A DNA stretch of 64,000 nt from Streptomyces capitiformicae (GTDB taxonomy: Bacteria > Actinomycetota > Actinomycetes > Streptomycetales > Streptomycetaceae), in the NCBI RefSeq assembly GCF_002214185.1, contig NZ_CP022161.1, positions 5,153,486 to 5,217,485 of the forward strand. The letters are read 5' to 3'. Within the stretch, counting starts at the first letter, position 1. Each line of letters starts with the position of its first letter. A program made the position numbers and the translations under genes. Shown here piece after piece: positions 25,041 through 34,316 of the stretch. The notes beneath the pieces are model-generated. The model had not been told where the DNA came from, did no database searches, and was given only the letters and a program-made list of their open reading frames with translations.

Positions 25041-27007
25041 GAGCCGCTGCCCGGGATGCGCGCGGTGCTGCCCGGGTCGCGTACACCGTCGAGGACGGAG
25101 GCGTCCGGTGTCTTCGCCGTGGGGCCCGCCGTGGCCTTCGTGAAGGCCGTCGCGCCGCCGACCAGCGGTACCTGCGCGGAGGTGCGCCTGAGGTCGATGG
25201 TCAGCGTCGGGGTGGTCGACGGCGGGTCGAGGAGGCCGTTGTCGGTACCCGCGATGATCAGGGCGAGGCGGTGGCCCTTCGGGACGACGTGGTCGGTCGC
25301 GTGGAGGTCGAGGGTGATCGTGTACGGGGCGCCCGGGGTGAGCGGGGCTCCCGTGTCGGAGGAGTGATTGCCGAGGTCGGCCCAGCCTCGGCTGACGATC
25401 GTGTACTCGACGTCGGCCGTCTTGGCGGCGGTCTCCCGGAAGCAGGAACTGTCGCCGGTGGTACTGGGACCCCAGCAGGTGCGCTCGGTGAGGGTGGTGA
25501 TGCCCTCGCCGGCGGTGGCGTAGTCGCGGATCGTGTCCGGGCCGAGGTCCACGAGGATGGCCGAGAGGTGGGCGGTCGAGGTGGTGGGCGTGGCGGTGAC
25601 GGTCACCTTGGAGGAGCCGGACAGGCGCAGTTGCCCGGTGAGCGGCCCGGTGGCGAAGCCCGCCTTCTCGGGGGTGGCCTTGTCGACGTACGCGGCCCAG
25701 TCGGTCTCGCTCAGGGCCGGGTTGTCGGTGAAGGTCTCGGTGCCGGTCCGCCCCCGCAGGCCGAGGGTGCCGACGCCCGGCTCACTGCCCTTGGCCGGGC
25801 GGAGTGTCGTGACCTGGGTGCCGCGCGGGGGCCAGACCGTGGAGGTCTCCCACTGGTCGGGGTGGCGTTCGATGTCGGCCATGGGTTCGTCGTCGATCCC
25901 GTTGTCGTAGCCGAGGAGTTCGTGGTCGAACCAGCGGTGCAGGGTGTCGACCCACTCGGCGCGGCGGAAGTCGAAGGGGTCGACGTGGCCGACCTGGGAG
26001 AGCCAGATCTTGCGCTCGACACCGTGCTTGGCGAGGGCGTCCCACCACTGTCCGAAGTGCTTGGGGCGGACGTTGAGGTCCTGCTGGCCGTGGATGACGA
26101 AGACGCTGGCGTCGATCTTCGGTACGTCCTTGACGTAGTCGCGCTCGGTCCACAGTGGGGTCCGGTCGCCGGTGCGCGGGGCGCCGTCGACGAGTTCCTG
26201 CTGGACAGCGGCGCACTTGGTGCGGGCGTCCGGGCTCTCCACGTAGTCGGACAGCCAGTCGGGGCCGGAGTTGTACAGGGGAGCGCCCTTGGCGAAGTAG
26301 TAGTCGTACCAGGACGAGATGGCACCGATCGGAACGATGGTCTCCAGGCCCTCGACCCCGGTGGCGGCCACACCATTGGCGATCGTGCCGTCGTAGCTCT
26401 TGCCGATCATGCCGGTCCTGCCGTTGGTCCAGCCGGCCTTCGCCTTCGTCGAGCCCGTGCGCGTGGTGTACGCCTTGCCGCGGCCGCCCAGCCAGTCCAC
26501 AACCGCCTTCGCGGACTGGATGTCGGAGCGGCCGCCGACGTCGACACAGCCGTCGGAGCGGTTGGTTCCGGCGAGGTCGACGGCGACGAAGGCGTAGCCG
26601 CGGGGCACGAAGTAGTTGTCGTAGAACAGCGGCATCTGGACGACGTTCCCGTTCGCGTCGTACGTCTTGCGCTGTCCCTCGTTGCCGCGTCCACAGCAGG
26701 AGTAGTAGGGACTCGCGTCCATGATCACGGGGATCTTGCGGCCGCGCCGGTCGGGTTCACTCGGGCGGACGATGTCGACGGCGACACGGTCCGTCCTGCC
26801 GTCGCTGTCGCCGTCGAGTCCGGTGTCCACCCATACCGCCTCGCGGATGGCGTTGTCGTACGAGTAGATCGGCTCGCTCTTCCGGGGCGTCGTCGTGGTG
26901 TCGGCGACGGCCGGGGTGAGGAAGCCGGCTGTGAGTGCGGCGGTCATGGCCGCCGTGGCGAGCGGTCTCCAGGTCGTGAAGCGTGGGCGTCCCGCGGGTA
27001 TCGGCAT
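25037..27007 (-). CDS. Secreted Xaa-Pro dipeptidyl-peptidase-like hydrolase (CocE/NonD, S15)
   Basis: 656 residues. The signal region is [20 protein letters not shown] to PAVADT. The alpha/beta-hydrolase domain has the nucleophile in [15 protein letters not shown] (Ser near residue 215), [19 protein letters not shown], and the catalytic His in [11 protein letters not shown]. The C-terminal jelly-roll domain covers roughly residues 440-640. The S15 family cleaves X-Pro dipeptides from peptides; relatives hydrolyse cocaine esters. It is co-transcribed with the M14 peptidase, which suggests joint extracellular peptide breakdown. Confidence 0.88.
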   Translation of the reverse strand: MPIPAGRPRFTTWRPLATAAMTAALTAGFLTPAVADTTTTPRKSEPIYSYDNAIREAVWVDTGLDGDSDGRTDRVAVDIVRPSEPDRRGRKIPVIMDASPYYSCCGRGNEGQRKTYDANGNVVQMPLFYDNYFVPRGYAFVAVDLAGTNRSDGCVDVGGRSDIQSAKAVVDWLGGRGKAYTTRTGSTKAKAGWTNGRTGMIGKSYDGTIANGVAATGVEGLETIVPIGAISSWYDYYFAKGAPLYNSGPDWLSDYVESPDARTKCAAVQQELVDGAPRTGDRTPLWTERDYVKDVPKIDASVFVIHGQQDLNVRPKHFGQWWDALAKHGVERKIWLSQVGHVDPFDFRRAEWVDTLHRWFDHELLGYDNGIDDEPMADIERHPDQWETSTVWPPRGTQVTTLRPAKGSEPGVGTLGLRGRTGTETFTDNPALSETDWAAYVDKATPEKAGFATGPLTGQLRLSGSSKVTVTATPTTSTAHLSAILVDLGPDTIRDYATAGEGITTLTERTCWGPSTTGDSSCFRETAAKTADVEYTIVSRGWADLGNHSSDTGAPLTPGAPYTITLDLHATDHVVPKGHRLALIIAGTDNGLLDPPSTTPTLTIDLRRTSAQVPLVGGATAFTKATAGPTAKTPDASVLDGVRDPGSTARIPGSGS

Positions 27008-27159
27008 GGGTCGGACGGTACTGCGGTCAACTGCCGTGTAAAAGAGGGCCTATTGGGGTGACGGGCGCTGACAGCTCGGGATGTTGCTGCTGACTGCTGG
27101 CTTGTTGTGGCTGGTCGCTCCCCCACTCTCGGCTTCGCTCGAGCGGGAGGGACCCCCAT

Positions 27160-27351
27160 CGCGGCGGAGCCGCATATCGATACAGCCCCGCGCCCCTGGG
27201 GCCCTTCTGATGGATCTCCGTGGGAGAAGGAGCGGCGTTCGGTGCGTGCTCTCGGCGTGCCGGGCGGAAGCCCTCGTAGCGAGCTTGGGTTCCAGTGGTC
27301 GTCGCGACGCCGCGGAGAGCCATCAGAAGGGCCCTAAGGGCGCGGCTGCGG
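27160..27351. repeat. Composite inverted repeat built from the dispersed intergenic repeat
   Basis: Within the gene-free stretch 27008-27333, the block CGCGGCGGAGCCGCATATCG (27160-27179) repeats copy 2 in opposite orientation. Nearby, 27199-27220 (GGGCCCTTCTGATGGATCTC and two more bases) is inverted at 27313-27334 with one mismatch, and the similarity extends outward through CAGCC..GCGCCC on both sides. The 92-base centre includes a CTCG-TAG-CGAG hairpin. The right arm overlaps the last codons and stop of the AtpF-like gene. Confidence 0.6.
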
Positions 27352-27816
27352 CTGGGGCTTGGCTTCGATGCGTTCGCCGATGACCCTGCTCGCCAGGTTC
27401 GAGGCCAACTCCGATGCGTAGAGGCGGAGTTCGGTCTCGGCCCGCCTGCGGTCGGCTGTGATGCGGGCGTGGCCCTCGGTGAGGATCGTCGTGTACTGGC
27501 GTTGGCCGTCCGCGCGTGCGGCGGCGATCAGGGCCGCGCCCTCCTCGAACGCTCGCTGGCGGATCCGGGCGGCGTCGTGGCGGGCCTCGGCGAGCGTCGC
27601 GGCCGCGTCCGCCTGCTTGCGCTCGGCCTCCTCCCGTACGGCTTCGGCGTGCGCCTCGGCTCCCCTGGTCGCGGCTTCCCGGTCGTCGAGGACGCGCTGG
27701 ATCCGGGGCACCAGTCGGACGAAGAAGAGAAGCACGAACGCGAACAGCACCGCCGCGACGACGAGTTCCGCGACCGGGGGGTTCAACGGGCCGATGTCCA
27801 CCGGGAGAAGATCCAT
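27334..27816 (-). CDS. Orphan F-type ATP synthase subunit b-like protein
   Basis: 160 residues. One N-terminal membrane helix (AELVVAAVLFAFVLLFFVRL) is followed by a long Ala/Glu/Arg-rich coiled coil to the C-terminus (ATRGAEAHAEAVREEAERKQ), the subunit b architecture. No other ATP synthase gene is in the window. It may be a paralogue that replaces AtpF under some condition, or a membrane-anchored coiled-coil protein of other function. Its last residues, PQPQPRP, are encoded by the dispersed repeat, so the natural C-terminus has been overwritten or extended. Confidence 0.72.
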   Translation of the reverse strand: MDLLPVDIGPLNPPVAELVVAAVLFAFVLLFFVRLVPRIQRVLDDREAATRGAEAHAEAVREEAERKQADAAATLAEARHDAARIRQRAFEEGAALIAAARADGQRQYTTILTEGHARITADRRRAETELRLYASELASNLASRVIGERIEAKPQPQPRP

Positions 27817-27918
27817 ACCGGTGACTTACCCGCTCACCCGCGCGAGGCATCGCACATGTGCGCCAGAGTTGGCCGACAATCGTCGGCTGTTCACCCCAAC
27901 GGCCGCCGTTCGGTCCCG

Positions 27919-28398
27919 TCAGTCCCCGTGGTCGTACACCGTCACGGCTATCCCCCGCCGTATGAGCCGGTCGGTGATCAGCGGCTCGACACAGGACCAC
28001 TTGCCGCCCGCGAGGCCGCAGCCGATGCGCGGCATGTGGACCGAGGCTTCCAGCTCCAGCGCTTTGTCGGCGAGCCGGCCGAGGGCCGTGTCGATCGCCT
28101 CGTAGCGGACGGGTACGCCCTTGCTGCCCGTGCGGGTGCCGCGCTGGCCTATCAGGTTGGCGACCCAGGTGTACGGGCCCACCTGGACGAACTGGGCGGC
28201 GCCGAGGCCGAAGTCGTTGCGGGCGCGGTCGCGGTGCCAGGCACGGTAGGCGGCCTCCGGTTCCGGCCAGCGGCGGGACAGGGCTAGGACGAAGCCCTTG
28301 CCCCAACCGCCGATGTCGTTGCTGACATGAGCGATGATCTTGACGCCCTTGCCCAACGGCACGGTGGCGTCACCTCGGACGTACGTGATCCCCGACAT
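27919..28398 (-). CDS. Macrodomain protein (ADP-ribose-derivative hydrolase type)
   Basis: 159 residues from ATG 28398. Diagnostic blocks are ITYVRGDATVP at the N-terminus, IAHVSNDIGGWGKGFVLALS (ADP-ribose pocket), VANLIGQRG, and RIGCGLAGGKW. The layout resembles Poa1p/TARG1-like macrodomains, which hydrolyse ADP-ribose 1''-phosphate or remove ADP-ribose from glutamate or DNA. No ADP-ribosyltransferase toxin is adjacent, so a DarTG-like pair is not supported. It is divergent from the MerR gene. Confidence 0.87.
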   Translation of the reverse strand: MSGITYVRGDATVPLGKGVKIIAHVSNDIGGWGKGFVLALSRRWPEPEAAYRAWHRDRARNDFGLGAAQFVQVGPYTWVANLIGQRGTRTGSKGVPVRYEAIDTALGRLADKALELEASVHMPRIGCGLAGGKWSCVEPLITDRLIRRGIAVTVYDHGD

Positions 28399-28506
28399 GA
28401 CGCCACCGTACGGCCCACCACTGACAATGGCCCTGACCTGCGGCTTCGTGCGGGCTCGACGGCTCGGTGGTTTCACAGCACCGGTGAGACAGCGATACTG
28501 CTCTGC

Positions 28507-29250
28507 ATGACGACCGACACCGGGAAGGACTCCGGAGAAGGCGCGGGAGAAGGCACCGGAGAGCGCGCCCTCACCGTCGACGAGCTGGCCGCGCGAGCGG
28601 GGGTCACGGTGCGGACCGTCCGCTTCTACGGCACCAAGGGCCTGCTGCCGCCGCCGGTGATCGGTCCGCGCCGGGTCGGCCACTACGGGCGCGACCACCT
28701 CGCCCGGCTCGCGCTGATCGAGGAGCTCCAGCGGCAGGGCATGACCCTCACGGCCATCGAGCGGTATCTGCGTCGGCTGCCGCCGGATCTCACGCCGCGC
28801 GACCTCGCCCTGCAGCGGGCGGTGGTGGCCTCCTGGGCGCCGGATGCGGTGGAGACGGTGACGTGGGAGGCGCTCGACGAGCGGGCGGGGCGAGTCCTGG
28901 CCGCGGAGGATGTGGAGCGGCTCGTGGCGATGGGCGTGGTCGAGCGGGACGGCGACAGCGACGGTGACGTTTTTCGGGTGGACCCCGGTCTGTTGCGGCT
29001 CGGTGTGGAGCTCCTCGACGTACCTCTCTCCCCGGAGTCGATCCTGGCCGCCCGGAACGTACTGATCGAGCATGCGCGTGCGGCGGCTCATGAGCTGTCC
29101 GGACTCTTTCGGGACGCCGTCGCGGACCGCGATCCGCAGGCGGTCAAGTCCCTGTCGGCTCATATGCAACCGCTGGTCGTGCAGGCTCTGTTGACCACCT
29201 TTCAGCGGTCGCTGAAGGAGGAGCTGCGGGGGTGGATGGAGGAAGCTTGA
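28507..29250 (+). CDS. MerR-family transcriptional regulator
   Basis: 247 residues from ATG 28507. After a Gly/Glu-rich leader, residues 20-90 form the MerR DNA-binding domain (LTVDELAARAGVTVRTVRFY, GLLPPP, GHYGRDHLARLALIEELQ). The C-terminal 150 residues are helical without a cysteine metal site, so it is not a metal sensor of the MerR/CueR type. The target is unknown; the divergent macrodomain gene 108 bases away is the simplest candidate. A dispersed repeat follows it. Confidence 0.85.
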   Translation: MTTDTGKDSGEGAGEGTGERALTVDELAARAGVTVRTVRFYGTKGLLPPPVIGPRRVGHYGRDHLARLALIEELQRQGMTLTAIERYLRRLPPDLTPRDLALQRAVVASWAPDAVETVTWEALDERAGRVLAAEDVERLVAMGVVERDGDSDGDVFRVDPGLLRLGVELLDVPLSPESILAARNVLIEHARAAAHELSGLFRDAVADRDPQAVKSLSAHMQPLVVQALLTTFQRSLKEELRGWMEEA

Positions 29251-29285
29251 TCCACCCGGAGCCGGCCGCCGCCGGTGGTGCTGTC

Positions 29286-29336
29286 GCGTGTGAGCAGGGG
29301 CTGCGCCACCAGCCCCCACCCACCTGCGCCCGGGGG
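29286..29336. repeat. Dispersed intergenic repeat, copy 4 (partial)
   Basis: CAGGGGCTGCGCCACCAGCC then CCCACCCACC (29296-29325) matches the GGGGC...CAGCCCCCACCCACC wording of copy 1. It separates the convergent MerR and FadB-type genes and probably acts in transcription termination. Confidence 0.5.
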
Positions 29337-29337
29337 T

Positions 29338-31512
29338 TCACCCGTCGCTGAAGCGCTCCCCCTTCTCCGCCTTCTCCACCAGCAGTGCCGGCGGGGTGAA
29401 GCGGGCGCCGTAGCGGTCGGCCAGTTGCCGTGCTCGGGCTACGAAGCCGGGCAGGCCGCCCTCGTAGCCGTTGATGTACTGGAGGACGCCGCCGGTCCAG
29501 CCGGGGAAGCCGATGCCGAAGATGGAGCCGATGTTGGCGTCGGCGACCGACGTGAGGACGCCTTCCTCCAGCAGGCGGACGGTGTCCAGGGCCTCGGAGA
29601 AGAGCATGCGTTCCTGCATGTCCTCGAAGGGGATTCGGTGGCCGGGCTTGGTGAAGTGTTCACGGAGGCCGGGCCAGAGTTTGGTGCGGCGGCCGTCGGG
29701 GCCGTAGTCGTAGAAGCCCGCTCCGCCGCTGCGGCCGGGGCGTCCGAACTCGTCGACCATGCGGTCGATGACGGCCTCGGCCGGGTGGACGTCCCAGGTG
29801 CCGCCCGCCTCCTCCACTGCCCGGCGCGTCTCGGCGCGGATCTTGCGGGGCAGGGTCAGCGTCAGCTCGTCCATCAGGGAGAGGACCTTGGCGGGGTAGC
29901 CCGCCTGGGCCGCCGCCTGTTCGACAGACGCGGGCTCGATGCCCTCGCCGACCATGGCCACGCCCTCGTTGATGAAGTGGCCGATGACGCGGGAGGTGAA
30001 GAAGCCCCGTGAGTCGTTGACGACGATCGGGGTCTTCTTGATCTGCCGGACGAGGTCGAAGGCGCGGGCCAGGGCCTCGTCACCCGTCTGCTCGCCCTTG
30101 ATGATCTCGACGAGCGGCATCTTGTCGACGGGTGAGAAGAAGTGCAGGCCGATGAAGTCGGACTGGCGGGCGACGCCCTTGGCCAGTTCGGTGATGGGGA
30201 GGGTGGAGGTGTTGGAGCAGAGGAGTGCGTCCGGTGCCACCACCGACTCGATCTGCTGGAAGACCTCGTGCTTGAGCTGGGTGTTCTCGTACACCGCCTC
30301 GATGACCGCGTCGCAGCCCGCGAGGTCGGCCGCCTCCGCGGTGGGCGTGATGCGGGCGAGGAGCGCGTCGGCCTTCTGCTGCGTCGTACGGCCCCTGGAC
30401 ACCGCCTTCGCGCACAGTCTCTCCGAGTAGCCCTTGCCCTTCGTGGCCGCTTCGAGGGACACGTCCTTCAGGACGACCTCGATGCCCGCGCGGGCGCACG
30501 CGTACGCGATACCGGCGCCCATCATCCCGGCGCCGAGGACGGCGACCTTGCGGACCTGGCGGGGCTCGATCCCCTGGGGGCGATTGGCGCCGGAGTTTAC
30601 GGCCTGGAGGTCGAAGAAGAAGGCCTGGATCATGTTCTTGGACGTCTGACCCGCCGCCAGCTCCGCGAAGTAGCGGGCCTCGATGACCTGGGCGGTCTCG
30701 AAGTCGACCTGGGCGCCCTCGACAGCCGCGGCGAGGATGCGCCGGGGGGCCGGGTAGGGCGCGCCGTTGGTCTGCTTGCGCAGGGTGGCGGGGAAGGCGG
30801 GCAGGTTCGCCGCGAACTTGGGGTTGGACGGCGTACCGCCGGGGATCCGGTAACCGGGCTTGTCCCAGGGCTGTTGCGACTCGGGGTTGGCGTCGATGAA
30901 GGCCCGGGCTTTCGCCATCAACTCGTCCTGGGTGGCGGCCACTTCGTGGATGAGGCCGTTCTGGAGGGCGCGCTGCGGGGTGTACTGGGTGCCTTGCAAC
31001 AGCACCTTCAGCAGGGCGTCGGCGATGCCCATCAGCCGTACGGTGCGGACGACGCCGCCGCCTCCGGGGAGCAGGCCGAGGGTGACCTCGGGGCAGCCGA
31101 TCTTGGAGCCGGGGGCGTCGAGGGCGATCCGGTGGTGGCAGGCGAGGGCCAGTTCGTAGCCGCCGCCCAGGGCCGCGCCGTTCATCGCGGCGACGACCGG
31201 CTTGCCCAGGGTCTCGATGCGGCGCAGATGGCGCTTGATGTCCAGGCCGCCGTCGAAGAGTTGCTGTGCGGTGTCCGGGGTGACCCGGATGAGGTCGCGC
31301 AGGTCGCCGCCGGCGAAGAAGGTCTTCTTGGCGGAGGTGATGATGATGCCGCGGATGGAGTCCTTCTCGGCCTCGAGGCGGTCGACGATCACCGCGAGGG
31401 AGGCGCGGAACGCCTCGTTCATGGTGTTCGCGGACTGGTTCGGGTCGTCGAGGACGAGGGTGACGAGACCGGTCCGGTCCTGTTCCCAGCGGATGGTGCT
31501 GCTCTCGGTCAT
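29338..31512 (-). CDS. fadB: Fatty-oxidation multifunctional protein (enoyl-CoA hydratase / 3-hydroxyacyl-CoA dehydrogenase)
   Basis: 724 residues. Residues 1-290 are a crotonase domain with both catalytic acids (ALGGGYELALACH and GCPEVTLGLLPGGGG). Residues 320-500 are an NAD-binding domain (KVAVLGAGMMGAGIAYACAR). Residues 500-720 are the 3-hydroxyacyl-CoA dehydrogenase C-terminal domain (SRGFFTSRVIGHFINEG). It performs the hydration and dehydrogenation steps of beta-oxidation. It is the last gene of a racemase-thiolase-FadB operon, 51 bases after the thiolase. A dispersed repeat follows the stop. Confidence 0.93.
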   Translation of the reverse strand: MTESSTIRWEQDRTGLVTLVLDDPNQSANTMNEAFRASLAVIVDRLEAEKDSIRGIIITSAKKTFFAGGDLRDLIRVTPDTAQQLFDGGLDIKRHLRRIETLGKPVVAAMNGAALGGGYELALACHHRIALDAPGSKIGCPEVTLGLLPGGGGVVRTVRLMGIADALLKVLLQGTQYTPQRALQNGLIHEVAATQDELMAKARAFIDANPESQQPWDKPGYRIPGGTPSNPKFAANLPAFPATLRKQTNGAPYPAPRRILAAAVEGAQVDFETAQVIEARYFAELAAGQTSKNMIQAFFFDLQAVNSGANRPQGIEPRQVRKVAVLGAGMMGAGIAYACARAGIEVVLKDVSLEAATKGKGYSERLCAKAVSRGRTTQQKADALLARITPTAEAADLAGCDAVIEAVYENTQLKHEVFQQIESVVAPDALLCSNTSTLPITELAKGVARQSDFIGLHFFSPVDKMPLVEIIKGEQTGDEALARAFDLVRQIKKTPIVVNDSRGFFTSRVIGHFINEGVAMVGEGIEPASVEQAAAQAGYPAKVLSLMDELTLTLPRKIRAETRRAVEEAGGTWDVHPAEAVIDRMVDEFGRPGRSGGAGFYDYGPDGRRTKLWPGLREHFTKPGHRIPFEDMQERMLFSEALDTVRLLEEGVLTSVADANIGSIFGIGFPGWTGGVLQYINGYEGGLPGFVARARQLADRYGARFTPPALLVEKAEKGERFSDG

Positions 31513-31563
31513 GACGGGGTCTTTCGTAGAAGTGCCGTGGAAGTCTCTTGGTTCCGCCGGGTT

Positions 31564-32778
31564 TCAGACGCGCTCGACGATCGTCGCGATGCCCATGCCG
31601 CCCCCCACGCAGAGCGTGGCGAGGCCGTACCGCTTGTGCCGGCGCTCCAGTTCGTCGATGAGCGTGCCCAGGATCATCGCGCCGGTGGCGCCGAGCGGGT
31701 GGCCGAGGGCGATGGCGCCGCCGTTGACGTTGACCTTGTCGAGCGAGAGTCCCATGTCCTTCACGAAGCGCAGGACGACGGCCGCGAACGCCTCGTTGAT
31801 CTCGACGAGGTCGATGTCGTCGATGGTCAGGCCGGCCTTGGCGAGGGCCTTGCGGGTCGCGGGGGCGGGGCCGGTGAGCATGATGGTGGGCTCGGAGCCG
31901 GAGACGGCGGCGGAGACGATCCGGGCGCGGGGGCGCAGACCGTAGCGCTCGCCGATCTCCTTGGAGCCGATGGCGACCAGGGCCGCGCCGTCCACGATGC
32001 CGGAGGAGTTGCCCGCGTGGTGGACGTGGTCGATCTCCTCGACCCAGTGGTACTTCTGCAGCGCCACCGCGTCGAAGCCGCCGAGTTCGCCGATGTCCGC
32101 GAAGGACGGCTTGAGCCCCGCGAGCGAGTCGGCCGTCGTGCCGGGCCGCATGTGCTCGTCGTGGTCGAGGACGACGAGGCCCGCGCGGTCCTTGACGGGG
32201 ACGACGGACTTCTCGAAGCGGCCGTCCTTCCACGCGGTGGCGGCCCGCTCCTGGGAGAGCGCCGCGTACTCGTCGACGTCCCGGCGTGAGAATCCCTCGA
32301 TCGTGGCGATGAGGTCGGCGCCGATGCCCTGCGGCACGAAGTTGACGGCCAGGTTGGTCATCGGGTCGTTGAACCAGGCGCCCCCGTCCGAGGCCATCGG
32401 CACCCGGGACATCGACTCGACGCCGCCCGCGAGCACCAGGTCCTCCCAACCCGAGCGGACCTTCGCGGCGGCCAGGTTGACGGCTTCGAGACCCGAGGCA
32501 CAGAAGCGGTTCTCCTGGACGCCGGCCACCGTGTCCGGCAGTCCGGCGGCGACCGCGGCGATCCGGGCGATGTCGGAGCCCTGGTCGCCGACCGGACCCA
32601 CGACACCGAGCACGATGTCGTCGACGGCGGCCGGGTCGAGGCCGGGGAAGCGGCGCCGGATCTCGTGGATCAGTCCGACGACCAGGTCGATGGGCTTGGT
32701 GCCGTGCAGGGCGCCGTTCGCCTTGCCGCGGCCGCGCGGGGTGCGGATCGCGTCGTACACATACGCTTCGGTGCTCAC
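31564..32778 (-). CDS. fadA: Acetyl-CoA C-acyltransferase (thiolase)
   Basis: 404 residues. The acyl-binding cysteine lies in [18 protein letters not shown] near residue 92, with the C-terminal catalytic His in [16 protein letters not shown] and Cys in [29 protein letters not shown] is the thiolase block 2. It performs the last step of beta-oxidation, feeding from the FadB-type protein next to it. The gap to the upstream racemase is 12 bases, so the three genes form a single operon. Confidence 0.93.
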   Translation of the reverse strand: MSTEAYVYDAIRTPRGRGKANGALHGTKPIDLVVGLIHEIRRRFPGLDPAAVDDIVLGVVGPVGDQGSDIARIAAVAAGLPDTVAGVQENRFCASGLEAVNLAAAKVRSGWEDLVLAGGVESMSRVPMASDGGAWFNDPMTNLAVNFVPQGIGADLIATIEGFSRRDVDEYAALSQERAATAWKDGRFEKSVVPVKDRAGLVVLDHDEHMRPGTTADSLAGLKPSFADIGELGGFDAVALQKYHWVEEIDHVHHAGNSSGIVDGAALVAIGSKEIGERYGLRPRARIVSAAVSGSEPTIMLTGPAPATRKALAKAGLTIDDIDLVEINEAFAAVVLRFVKDMGLSLDKVNVNGGAIALGHPLGATGAMILGTLIDELERRHKRYGLATLCVGGGMGIATIVERV

Positions 32779-32790
32779 GAGGGTGGCCTT

Positions 32791-33975
32791 TCACATGGCG
32801 GGAGGGGGCCCGGGGGGTTGTTGTCGGTCGGTGTCCTGCGCGGAGGCCTCCGTCAGGAGGCCGGGTATGCCCCAGTCGTGGGCCACGTCCGCGGTGTCGG
32901 CGCCCGGCATGGCGGGGCCGCTGCGGACCGAGGTATGGGTGGCGGAGAAGCGGGGTGCGGGGGCGGGCTGGGTGATGCCGCCGAAGTCGGTGAAGGTGCC
33001 CCGGGCCGCGAGGTGCGGGTGGTGCGGGGCCTCACGCAGCGACAGCACGGGCGCCACACAGGCGTCGGAGCCCTCGAAGACCGCTGTCCACTCGTCCCTC
33101 GTACGGGTCTTGAAGCGGGCCGCGACCGTCTCGCGCAGCTCGCCCCAGGCGGCCGTGTCCTTGCGGGCCGGCGCCCGGTCCTTGATGCCGAGGAGGTCCA
33201 CGAACTCGTCGTAGAACTGCTGCTCGAGAGCGCCCACGGCGACGTACTGGCCGTCGGCGGTCTCGTACGCGCCGTAGAACGGGCAGCCGCCGTCGAGCAG
33301 GTTGGCGGCGCGGCGGTCCTGCCAGCCGCCGGCGGCGAGCATGCCGTGGATCATCGCGGAGAGGTGCGAGGTGCCGTCGACGATGGCCGCGTCCACGACC
33401 TGTCCGGTGCCGGTGGCGCGGGCGTGGTGGAGGGCGGCGAGGACGCCGACGACAAGGTAGAGCGAGCCGCCCGCGTAGTCGCCGAGGAGGTTGGCGGGGA
33501 CGGCGGGCGGGGCGTCCGGGCTGCCGATCATGCCGAGGGTGCCGGTCAGGGCGATGTACGCGATGTCGTGGCCGGCGCGCTGGGCGAGCGGGCCCTGCTG
33601 GCCCCAGCCGGTCATCCGCCCGTAGACCAGCTCGGGGTTGCGGGCGTGGCAGGTCTCCGGACCGACGCCGAGGCGCTCGGCGACGCCCGGTCGGTAGCCC
33701 TCGATGAGGACGTCCGCGCGTTCGGCCATGGCAAGGACGGTCTCCGGGCCCGCCGGGGACTTCAGGTCGACGATCACCGACCTCTTGTTGCGGTTGGTGA
33801 CGTCGTAGACGGGGTTCACCGCGAGGCCCGCGCCGTTCGGCCGGTCGACGCGGACGACATCGGCGCCGAGGTCACCGAGGAGCATGGCGGCGAACGGTCC
33901 CGGGCCGATGCCCGCGAGTTCGACCACGCGCACACCGGCGAGCGGACCGTGCCCGGGCGTCTTCGCCACTGCCAT
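32791..33975 (-). CDS. mcr: Alpha-methylacyl-CoA racemase (CaiB/BaiF family)
   Basis: 394 residues from ATG 33975, with GGGGG a few bases upstream. VVELAGIGPGPFAAMLLGDL, YGRMTGWGQQGPLAQRAGHD (catalytic His), PANLLGDYAGGS (catalytic Asp) and VAVGALEQQFYDEF line up from memory with the mycobacterial racemase MCR. It interconverts (R)- and (S)-2-methylacyl-CoA esters so that branched or sterol-side-chain acids can enter beta-oxidation. It leads the operon with thiolase and FadB. A Pro/Gln-rich 15-residue tail is unusual. Promoter-proximal palindromes are listed separately. Confidence 0.87.
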   Translation of the reverse strand: MAVAKTPGHGPLAGVRVVELAGIGPGPFAAMLLGDLGADVVRVDRPNGAGLAVNPVYDVTNRNKRSVIVDLKSPAGPETVLAMAERADVLIEGYRPGVAERLGVGPETCHARNPELVYGRMTGWGQQGPLAQRAGHDIAYIALTGTLGMIGSPDAPPAVPANLLGDYAGGSLYLVVGVLAALHHARATGTGQVVDAAIVDGTSHLSAMIHGMLAAGGWQDRRAANLLDGGCPFYGAYETADGQYVAVGALEQQFYDEFVDLLGIKDRAPARKDTAAWGELRETVAARFKTRTRDEWTAVFEGSDACVAPVLSLREAPHHPHLAARGTFTDFGGITQPAPAPRFSATHTSVRSGPAMPGADTADVAHDWGIPGLLTEASAQDTDRQQPPGPPPAM

Positions 33976-34000
33976 CGAGCCCCCAGCTCTGTGACACAAA

Positions 34001-34034
34001 TGATGTAACACCAGTGATGTTAGGAACGCGTTCC
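34001..34034. promoter_or_regulatory. Candidate TetR-type operators upstream of the racemase operon
   Basis: TAACA-N7-TGTTA at 34006-34022 is a perfect inverted repeat within a direct repeat of TGATGT (34001 and 34015). GGAACGCGTTCC at 34023-34034 is a perfect 12-base palindrome with an AACNNGTT core like that of KstR-type sites. Both lie 26-60 bases upstream of the racemase start, in the gap 33976-34316 between divergent genes. I see no gene in the rest of that gap. Confidence 0.5.
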
Positions 34035-34316
34035 ACCACGCACAAGCCCTGAATGAGCAAACGCTTAGCCATCCTGGCCACTGTCGATTGTGCCCAATGC
34101 CGCGGCACACGTCAGCCCTGCCTCACCGGGCCTCCCACTCCGCGCACCGGCTATCCCGAGGGCGAACTCTCGCGCCTTCTCCCACTTTTTCGGGGCGTTC
34201 TTGGGTACGGTCACGGCCACCTCCGGATCCCGCGCGTTCGGCTGCTCGTTCCTCACGCTAGCCTCAGCCACCGACAACGGCGCGTGGACGGCTGTGGGCG
34301 AGTGCTGAGGGGTGCC

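Noticed and set aside
27919..28398. Macrodomain gene as the antitoxin of a DarTG toxin-antitoxin pair
   Set aside because: No ADP-ribosyltransferase-like gene lies next to it; its neighbours are an AtpF-like gene and a divergent MerR regulator.
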